Part shown: positions 57,872 through 64,000 of the stretch, piece after piece | Numbering within the stretch: the first letter of the stretch is position 1 | Layout: every line of letters begins with the position of its first letter | DNA from: Lewinellaceae bacterium | Lineage (GTDB): Bacteria; Bacteroidota; Bacteroidia; Chitinophagales; Saprospiraceae | Assembly (NCBI GenBank): GCA_020636045.1 | Contig: JACJYP010000002.1 | Location: 297,501-361,500, forward strand | Direction: 5' to 3' | DNA length: 64,000 nt | Program-made: the position numbers and the translations under genes | Notes under the pieces: generated by a model | Told to the model about the DNA's origin: nothing | The model's database searches: none | What the model saw: only the letters and a program-made list of their open reading frames with translations

Positions 57872-59926
57872 ATGCAGAAACTTCACAATTATGTACTCGG
57901 GCAATGGACTCCTGGCGATGGCGATGGCATCCCGCAGTACCATGCGCTCACGGGCGAACTGATCGGTACGGCCAGCAGCGAAGGGCTCGACTACGCCGCC
58001 ATTCTGGAATACGGACGTAAAAACGGCGGACCCGCGTTGCGGCGCATGACCTTTCCCGAACGCGGCCGCATGCTGAAAGCGTTGGCGCTGTACCTGCTGG
58101 ACCGGAAAGAGCAATACTACCGCATGTCACACATGACCGGCGCCACCCGCGCCGATTCGTGGGTAGATATCGAAGGCGGGATCGGCAACCTGTTCGCCAA
58201 CAGCAGCCTGCGCCGCCGCTTCCCCGACGAGCCTTACTACGTAGAAGGCGAAACGATACGACTGTCGAAAGAAAATACTTTTATCGGTCACCACATTCTG
58301 GTGCCGAAACACGGCGTCGCGGTGCATATCAATGCCTTTAATTTTCCCATCTGGGGCATGCTCGAAAAAATTGCGGTCAACCTCATGGCGGGGGTGCCGG
58401 CGGTGGTAAAACCCAGCGAGCAAACTTCCTACCTGACGGAAGCCATGGTGCGCGACATCATTGCGTCGGGCATCCTGCCCGAAGGCGCCCTGCAATTGGT
58501 AGTAGGCGCCGGCCGCGGCATTCTCGATCCCGTGCGCAGCCAGGATGTGGTGACGTTCACCGGTTCCGCGCAGACCGGCAAAAAATTGCGGGCGCATCCC
58601 TCGATTTTGAAGTATTCCGTGCCGTTTACCGTGGAGGCCGATTCTCTGAACGCCGCCATTCTGGGTGAAGACGCCGTGCCCGGAACACCCGAATTCGATC
58701 TGTTTATCAAGGAATGCCGGCGCGAAATGGTAACCAAGGCGGGACAAAAATGCACGGCGATCCGGCGCATCATCGTGCCGGAAAAGTTGCTCGGCGATGT
58801 GCAAAAGGCCCTTTCCAAAGAACTGGGCAAGACGGTGGTGGGCGACCCGGCAGTGGATGGCGTGCGCATGGGCGCCCTGATCAATCGCCAGCAACTGGCG
58901 CGTGTCCGCGAAAAACTTGCCGTGCTGGCAGCGAAAACACCCGTTGTATTCGGCGACATCGAACAGTTTGACGTGGTGGGCGCCGAACGTGAAAAAGGCG
59001 CGTTCATTCCGCCTGTGCTGCTGCTGAACGACCGGCCCTTTTCGAAAAGACTGACCCACGAAACGGAATGTTTTGGTCCTGTATCGACGCTCATGCCTTA
59101 CAAAACGCTCGAAAAAGCGATCGAACTGGCCAAAATGGGCAAAGGATCGCTGGTGTCAACGATCTGCACGTTCGATCCCGCGATCATGCGCACGTATGTG
59201 CTCGAATCGGCCGCTTACCACGGGCGTATCCTGATCCTGAACCGCAGTTCGGCCAAGGAAAGCACCGGCCACGGATCGCCCATGCCGCTGCTGGTACACG
59301 GCGGACCCGGTCATGCGGGCGGCGGCGAGGAAATGGGCGGAATGCGCGGCATCCTGCACTATATGCAACGCACGGCCATTCAGGGAAATCCGACGGATAT
59401 CACTGCAGTGACGAATCAGTATCAGGTAGGCGGCGCGCAGACCGAAACGCCGGTGCACCCGTTCAAAAAATACTTTGACGACCTGGCGGTCGGCGAGACG
59501 CTGATCACCGCCAAACATACCGTCTCGGAAGCCGATATCCACAATTTTGCCAATGTCAGCGGCGATAACTTCTACGCGCACATGGACGAAACGGCACTGG
59601 AAGGCACTCCCTTCACCCGGCGGGTGGCGCATGGCTACTTTGTACTCTCGAAGGCGGCGGGTCTGTTTGTGGACGCCAAAAAAGGCCCCGTATTGCTCAA
59701 TTACGGGCTCGACGAGTGCCGCTTCACCAAACCCGTGTATCCGGGCATGACCATCGGGGTGAAACTGACGGTGCGGGAAAAAATAGAGCAGGAGAGCGAC
59801 CCGGGCCGCGAAGGGGTAGCAGCCATTCCGCGCGGCATCGTGAAGTGGCTGGTGGATGTGTACGATGAAACCGGCGAAACGGTGGCCATTGCGACCATTC
59901 TGACCATGGTGCGTAAGCGGGAGTGA
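57872..59926 (+). CDS. paaZ: PaaZ-like bifunctional aldehyde dehydrogenase / enoyl-CoA hydratase
   Basis: A 684-residue fusion. Residues 1-520 form an aldehyde dehydrogenase: the NADP-binding block VTFTGSAQTGKKL, the catalytic Glu in FTVEADS, the catalytic Cys in KAGQKCTAIRR and ECFGPVSTLMPY. Residues 540-680 form an MaoC-like (R)-hydratase with the hot-dog motif VSGDNFYAHMDETALEGTPF and RRVAHGYFVLSKAAGLF. In phenylacetate degradation PaaZ opens the oxepin-CoA ring and oxidises the resulting aldehyde. No other paa genes lie in the window, so the protein might instead serve another ring-opening route. Its promoter is among the best in the window. Confidence 0.93.
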   Translation: MQKLHNYVLGQWTPGDGDGIPQYHALTGELIGTASSEGLDYAAILEYGRKNGGPALRRMTFPERGRMLKALALYLLDRKEQYYRMSHMTGATRADSWVDIEGGIGNLFANSSLRRRFPDEPYYVEGETIRLSKENTFIGHHILVPKHGVAVHINAFNFPIWGMLEKIAVNLMAGVPAVVKPSEQTSYLTEAMVRDIIASGILPEGALQLVVGAGRGILDPVRSQDVVTFTGSAQTGKKLRAHPSILKYSVPFTVEADSLNAAILGEDAVPGTPEFDLFIKECRREMVTKAGQKCTAIRRIIVPEKLLGDVQKALSKELGKTVVGDPAVDGVRMGALINRQQLARVREKLAVLAAKTPVVFGDIEQFDVVGAEREKGAFIPPVLLLNDRPFSKRLTHETECFGPVSTLMPYKTLEKAIELAKMGKGSLVSTICTFDPAIMRTYVLESAAYHGRILILNRSSAKESTGHGSPMPLLVHGGPGHAGGGEEMGGMRGILHYMQRTAIQGNPTDITAVTNQYQVGGAQTETPVHPFKKYFDDLAVGETLITAKHTVSEADIHNFANVSGDNFYAHMDETALEGTPFTRRVAHGYFVLSKAAGLFVDAKKGPVLLNYGLDECRFTKPVYPGMTIGVKLTVREKIEQESDPGREGVAAIPRGIVKWLVDVYDETGETVAIATILTMVRKRE

Positions 59927-59947
59927 CGAATTGTTCAGATTCGATAC

Positions 59948-61351
59948 TCACTCTGCAATCATCGCCAGCAGCCATTCCTTTTCCGCCAGCGCGCCGGTCT
60001 CGCTGATCTCGCGTCGTAGCGCTGTGCGCTCTTTTTTGTCGAACAGCCTGGATTCCAGTATTTTCTGTGTGAAGTGAACGGTGTTGAGGTAGTTTTCCCT
60101 GTGGTATCCCATGACTTTTTTCCGGCGGATAAAAGTGCGGATGGCCTGCAAATGCGATTCAAGGGTGTCGAATTCCTGCAACTCGTAAAAGATCTTCAGT
60201 TGCAGCGTTTTTGCGGCGAGGTTCAACAACAAATCCTTGTACTCTGCTTTTTGGAGCAGCAATAAAGCCTTTCCGAGTTCCCGGCGCTGATACTCCAGGC
60301 GGGCGAGGTTGAAACTGAATAAGCCCTCCCGGTACTCTTCCCTCAGATAGGGGCGGTATTCGTGCACGAAACGTTCCACCCATTCCAGTTCGCGCAGCAC
60401 CAGGCCGATGGTGGCAGCATTCTGGTACGTGTAACGCGACAAGGCGCCGTCCGAGATAAAATACCCTTTGGAGAAACCCTCCCGGTACAATTCGAATTGC
60501 TCGGGCAGGTAGTCCTGGCTACCCTCATTGTATCGGCGGATGCAAAAATTGATGGCAAGGAGGTACAGGTCGCGCAACTCAGCGCCGGGAAACAAATCGC
60601 CGTTTTGCATCAGCAGTTTCTTAAAGTGCTGAAAATGAGTTTTTTCTCCGGGGCGAATGAGGCTGCGCCAGCAGTAATAATACACAGAGATGGCCGGAAC
60701 GTCCAGATAACCCGTCTTTTCGAGATAGGATACGGCGTTGTTCAGTAATCCGAAATCATAATGCGTATGACGCACCGTTTGGTGTGACAACATAAAGCAC
60801 GCCTGCCATAGTTTTCGGGCCAAAAAGGCGCGGTCCAGTTGGTCGGAGAGGTCCTGAAAATCGATCCCGTCGGCTGACCGGTTATCCACGTCGAACCGGT
60901 ATTTCTCCAGCGACAACTGGTATTGCCCTTCAAAAAAATCCGCGTTGCGACCAGGTTGTTGTGCTTGCTGTTTGCCTGCTTCTTCCCAGGTTTTGATGAA
61001 CAGATCAGGCAATTGCCGCTGCCGGAAAATGCCCGACAGGCGGCGCTGGAAAAGCGGCTTGTCTTCCATAAATTCCCTGACAGCCAGGAATTGGCCCGTC
61101 GCCTGAAACAGAAAACTCATGGTCATCCTGATCCGGTGGTCATCGTAGGCGGCTCCCGGGAATACCTGCCTGTAAACGGTCTGCTTGTCCGGGATCGTTT
61201 TCCCCGATCGAAGCGACTTTTCAAGGACATCGAACAAGGCAATCACTTCCCGGCGTTTGTTGGCAAAGGGGGAGCGTATGAATCCCCGCAATCCTTTCAG
61301 TTCGTCTTTCGAAAGGGTGGAAAGTAATTTCAATAACCGGCTCTCTTGCAT
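59948..61351 (-). CDS. Large helical protein of unknown function
   Basis: A 467-residue soluble protein, almost all helix by eye, rich in Leu, Arg, Phe and Tyr, without signal peptide. The N-terminus MQESRLLKLLSTLSKDELKGL resembles a small helical domain. The rest has repeated helix pairs like those of TPR-type solenoids (e.g. FNLARLEYQRRELGKALLLL, LAAKTLQLKIFYELQEFD), but no clean repeat could be fixed. I recognise no family. It ends convergently with the PaaZ gene, 21 bases apart, and stands divergent from the last T9SS gene. Confidence 0.75.
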   Translation of the reverse strand: MQESRLLKLLSTLSKDELKGLRGFIRSPFANKRREVIALFDVLEKSLRSGKTIPDKQTVYRQVFPGAAYDDHRIRMTMSFLFQATGQFLAVREFMEDKPLFQRRLSGIFRQRQLPDLFIKTWEEAGKQQAQQPGRNADFFEGQYQLSLEKYRFDVDNRSADGIDFQDLSDQLDRAFLARKLWQACFMLSHQTVRHTHYDFGLLNNAVSYLEKTGYLDVPAISVYYYCWRSLIRPGEKTHFQHFKKLLMQNGDLFPGAELRDLYLLAINFCIRRYNEGSQDYLPEQFELYREGFSKGYFISDGALSRYTYQNAATIGLVLRELEWVERFVHEYRPYLREEYREGLFSFNLARLEYQRRELGKALLLLQKAEYKDLLLNLAAKTLQLKIFYELQEFDTLESHLQAIRTFIRRKKVMGYHRENYLNTVHFTQKILESRLFDKKERTALRREISETGALAEKEWLLAMIAE

Positions 61352-61452
61352 GACGTTAAAAAAATAGACAAAAAAGTATTTAATCTATTGTTTTTCAAAG
61401 TGCTGTGATAGAATAATGGAGAATATACTGTAGCAAATATAAAAATTTGTCT

Positions 61453-61483
61453 TTGCGACGACCCTTCACAATATTGACTTTTG
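61453..61483 (+). promoter_or_regulatory. Probable promoter of the 781-residue T9SS gene
   Basis: TTG at 61453-61455, a 20-base spacer, then GACTTTTG at 61476-61483, one base off TAnnTTTG. Transcription near 61489 supports the ATG at 61521 over the GTG at 61488. Confidence 0.45.
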
Positions 61484-61520
61484 TCGGGTGAAAAGTTTGT
61501 TCAATCAAAACCGAATTCCC

Positions 61521-63866
61521 ATGACATTGAAAAGTAATACCCGATTTATTTGCCTGCTCATATTCCTGTTTCTTACAGGCCGCGGATTTTCCCAACAAAC
61601 CTTCACGGTTTCGGGCACGATCACCAATGCGCAGGGGACACCTGTTGAAGATATTGCGGTCATAGCGAGCGGAGCGACGGTAGCGGTGGACCTGACCGAT
61701 GCCAGCGGAGTATTTTCTTTCGACCTGCCAGCCGGCGGCGAATATGAGATCAGGCCATATTCCAATTGTAATGTCCTGAACGGAGTGAGTACCCTTGACT
61801 TGGTGCTCCTCGATAAAGTGATCTCAGGCATCGATACTTTTGATTCTCCCTACACCATCATCGCCGGGGACGTTAACCCGGATGCTGTGCTCGACACGTT
61901 TGATTTGGTAGATATTCGGGCCGTTATTGTCGGTGGATGGCCACTTCAGTTTCCCAATAACGTATCGTGGCGTTTTGTGCCCGCCGATTACGTTTTCCCG
62001 GACCCTGGGCACCCCTTTCCATATCCGCAGGCGATCGACATTCCCAGCCTCTCTTCCAATCAAAGCAACGTCAATTTTATCGCCATCAAAATTGGCGATG
62101 TGAGTTATTCGTCGTTGCCGGCCGCCGGTATTTGCAACGACCTGTGGCCATCGGCCCTGACCGGCAAGGTGCGGATCGACGACGGCGCGGATTGCCTGCC
62201 CGATACGGTGGGCGCTGTGCTGGAGGATTGGCTGTTGCTGGCCACAAACGACAACAATGAGAAGTTTTATTCGAAGACGCTTGGCGACGGCTCCTACTCC
62301 ATCCCGGCGCCTGCCGGCAATTACAGCATTAAACTGCAAAAGCCGAATACGCTGTGGGATGTTTGTGTCGATGAGGTATCCGGGGTCGCCCTGAGTTCCG
62401 ACAGCAATACGACCGTTGATTTTCAGGCGTTTCCGAACTCCTTATGCCCTTACATGGAAGTTGCCCTCAGCGCGCCTTTTCTGCGCCGGTGTTTTGATAA
62501 TGAATTCACCGTTTTCTACTGCAACAAAGGCACCTCGCCCGCGACGGATGCTTATGTAGAAGTGACCTTCGATACTTTGCTGACCGTGCTGAGCAGCACC
62601 TTGCCATGGACGTCGGTGAATGGCAATACCTATACGTTCGACCTTGGGGAGGTCGCCGCCGGCGACTGCGGAAGTATCAAAGTCCTGACGAATCTGAGTT
62701 GCGACGCTGTGCTGGGGCAAACACATTGCTCTGAAGCGCATATTTTTCCCGATACACTGTGTGTGGCGGCAGACCCCTTGTGGAACGGCGCCAACCTGAC
62801 TGTAAGTGGCAATTGTCAGAACGGCGATGTGATCTTTACCATCACCAATACCGGGGAAGATATGACGGATCCCGTTCAATACATTGTAATAGAAGATATT
62901 ATGATCCAAATGTCCGGCCAGACGGATATTCTCGGCAATGGTCAGTCTCAGTCGATCACCCTCTCGGCAAACGGCTCTACCTGGCGTATCGAAGTGCCGC
63001 AGGTGCCCAACAACCCCTGGACGGCGCAGGTAAATGCCTTTGTGGAGGGCTGCGGATTAAACGGCAACGGAGACGTCAGTCTGGGTTACGCTACCCTGTA
63101 CCCGCTGAATGGCAATGGCCCGGGCACGGATATTTTTTGCCGCGAAAACATCGGGGCATTCGACCCGAACGACAAACAGGGATTTCCCCGGGGGGTGTAT
63201 GCGGAACATTACATTCCCAAAGATGCGGAGATCGAATATATGATCCGCTTCCAGAACACAGGTACGGATACGGCATTCAGTATTGTCATCCTGGACACCC
63301 TTTCTTCCCGGCTCGACCCTGCTACGCTGCGTATGGGCGCTTCAAGCCATCCGTACCAATACAATATTACGGGCCCCGGAATTCTGCAAGTGGCATTTTC
63401 CAATATCATGCTTCCGGATAGCAACATCAACGAGCCGGCTTCTCACGGGTATTTTACTTTTTCGATCAAACCTGTGCAGGACGTACCCGACCAGTCGGTC
63501 ATCGAGAACAGTGCGGCCATTTATTTCGATTTCAACGATCCGGTGATCACAAATAAAACGTGGCATACCGTCGGTGAAAAATACCTCAGCGTTTCCAATG
63601 TAATCCTTCACCAGGGAATCCGACTACAGGTATATCCGAATCCGGCCGTGCATGCTGCGCGTTTCACGATCGACCTCGAAAGGGAACTACAGGGCAACGT
63701 TTTCCTCTACGATCTTCAGGGCAGGCAGGTGAAAACAAAAGCCTTTTCCACAAATGTTTTCGACCTCGATGTCAACAATCTCAATGAGGGCATGTACTTT
63801 TTCCGGCTCGAGACACAGGGAGGAACGCTTGCTACCGGGAAAATGCTGGTCAGCAAAGGGAAATAA
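61521..63866 (+). CDS. Secreted T9SS protein with dockerin-like and DUF11-like domains
   Basis: A 781-residue protein. Signal peptide (FICLLIFLFLTGRGFSQ), then a carboxypeptidase-regulatory-like domain (FTVSGTITNAQGTPVEDIAV), a dockerin-like segment near residues 115-140 (GDVNPDAVLDTFDLVDI, Ca2+-loop pattern), a second such beta-sandwich (LTGKVRIDDGADC), Ig/DUF11-like domains (YMIRFQNTGTDTAFSIVILD, typical of DUF7619-type regions) and a type A T9SS tail (LQVYPNPAVHAARFTIDL to GKMLVSKGK). The start at 61521 gives the signal peptide directly; the longer frame opens with a GTG on the expected transcription start. Role unknown, probably surface or secreted. Confidence 0.88.
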   Translation: MTLKSNTRFICLLIFLFLTGRGFSQQTFTVSGTITNAQGTPVEDIAVIASGATVAVDLTDASGVFSFDLPAGGEYEIRPYSNCNVLNGVSTLDLVLLDKVISGIDTFDSPYTIIAGDVNPDAVLDTFDLVDIRAVIVGGWPLQFPNNVSWRFVPADYVFPDPGHPFPYPQAIDIPSLSSNQSNVNFIAIKIGDVSYSSLPAAGICNDLWPSALTGKVRIDDGADCLPDTVGAVLEDWLLLATNDNNEKFYSKTLGDGSYSIPAPAGNYSIKLQKPNTLWDVCVDEVSGVALSSDSNTTVDFQAFPNSLCPYMEVALSAPFLRRCFDNEFTVFYCNKGTSPATDAYVEVTFDTLLTVLSSTLPWTSVNGNTYTFDLGEVAAGDCGSIKVLTNLSCDAVLGQTHCSEAHIFPDTLCVAADPLWNGANLTVSGNCQNGDVIFTITNTGEDMTDPVQYIVIEDIMIQMSGQTDILGNGQSQSITLSANGSTWRIEVPQVPNNPWTAQVNAFVEGCGLNGNGDVSLGYATLYPLNGNGPGTDIFCRENIGAFDPNDKQGFPRGVYAEHYIPKDAEIEYMIRFQNTGTDTAFSIVILDTLSSRLDPATLRMGASSHPYQYNITGPGILQVAFSNIMLPDSNINEPASHGYFTFSIKPVQDVPDQSVIENSAAIYFDFNDPVITNKTWHTVGEKYLSVSNVILHQGIRLQVYPNPAVHAARFTIDLERELQGNVFLYDLQGRQVKTKAFSTNVFDLDVNNLNEGMYFFRLETQGGTLATGKMLVSKGK

Positions 63867-63884
63867 TGGTAGGATTATGCAAGT

Positions 63885-63926
63885 CGCCCCGGTCTTTCGA
63901 CACGAAAGGACCGGGGCGGCCTTTTT
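63885..63926 (+). terminator. Strong terminator after the 781-residue T9SS gene
   Basis: A GC-rich stem (CGCCCCGGTC-type arm from 63885, matching arm to 63918, with one extra base) closed by a small loop, followed by five T after GCC. It lies about 19 bases after the stop codon and just before the end of the minus-strand gene at the window edge. Confidence 0.85.
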
Positions 63927-63931
63927 GTATT

Positions 63932-64000
63932 CTACACAGGATCGACATCCACTGCCACCAGCACGCGACCCAGCCCCTGACGACCGAGCATAAGTTGGGT
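63932..64000 (-). CDS. priA: C-terminal end of a probable primosomal protein N' (PriA), cut by the window edge
   Basis: Only the last 22 residues and the stop codon are inside the window. They read LGRVLVAVDVDPV at the end, and the VDVDP motif is typical of the very C-terminus of PriA, the helicase that restarts stalled replication forks. With so little sequence this is tentative. The gene is convergent with the T9SS gene and shares its terminator region. Confidence 0.5.
   Translation of the reverse strand, partial: TQLMLGRQGLGRVLVAVDVDPV

Overview
This window reads as a chromosomal segment of a GC-leaning member of the Bacteroidota, most likely of the Saprospiraceae or a close relative (inference). 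The evidence is four very large secreted proteins with type IX secretion (T9SS) C-terminal signals, SprB-type repeats, a TonB-dependent receptor, several lipoproteins, an HU gene near a ribonuclease G gene, and promoters of the Bacteroidota form TTG, about 19-21 bases, then TAnnTTTG or TAnnTTCG. I see no rRNA, tRNA, CRISPR array, insertion sequence or phage gene.

Layout. 0-4.5 kb: the 3' part of a GH97 glycosidase, a lipoprotein, peptidyl-tRNA hydrolase, a glycosyltransferase and a 36-residue lipoprotein-like protein. 4.6-9.6 kb: an atypical pyruvate kinase-like protein, then a minus-strand group of HU, a TPR protein, a 30-residue basic protein of the COX24/AURKAIP1 type and RNase G. 9.9-18.1 kb: YicC, a translationally coupled pair of unknown envelope genes, an FKBP isomerase, an M20 dipeptidase, and a voltage-gated K+ channel behind a cation-chloride cotransporter-like gene. 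18.4-31.2 kb: a 2707-residue SprB-repeat protein with a type B T9SS signal, a 0.9 kb non-coding stretch, and a 1216-residue T9SS protein of mosaic base composition. 31.3-39.4 kb: a DNA/RNA non-specific nuclease, dihydroorotase, an intergenic region with two promoter-terminator units and no gene (candidate small RNAs), Era, an unknown protein, a NadR-like nucleotide kinase, a TPP riboswitch, the TonB-dependent receptor it should control, and an eight-copy 42-bp tandem repeat next to a perfect palindrome. 39.5-43.2 kb: two paralogous LysM proteins sharing an unrecognised N-terminal domain. 43.4-51.5 kb: housekeeping genes (SurE, aldo/keto reductase, IlvE, FabD, YqgE, PurQ) with small unknowns and a Kazal-type lipoprotein. 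51.6-64 kb: a 2007-residue multidomain T9SS protein, a PaaZ-like fusion enzyme, a helical unknown protein, a 781-residue T9SS protein, and the tail of a probable PriA.

How it fits together. The T9SS cargo proteins, the LysM pair, the TonB receptor and the lipoproteins point to a cell that invests heavily in surface adhesion, polymer use and nutrient uptake. The TPP riboswitch gives the receptor a likely substrate, thiamine or a relative. Several convergent gene pairs are separated by strong inverted repeats acting as shared terminators. The least explained parts are the two candidate small RNAs before era, the 42-bp repeat array, the strict two-type alternation of SprB repeats, and the composition switch inside the 1216-residue gene.
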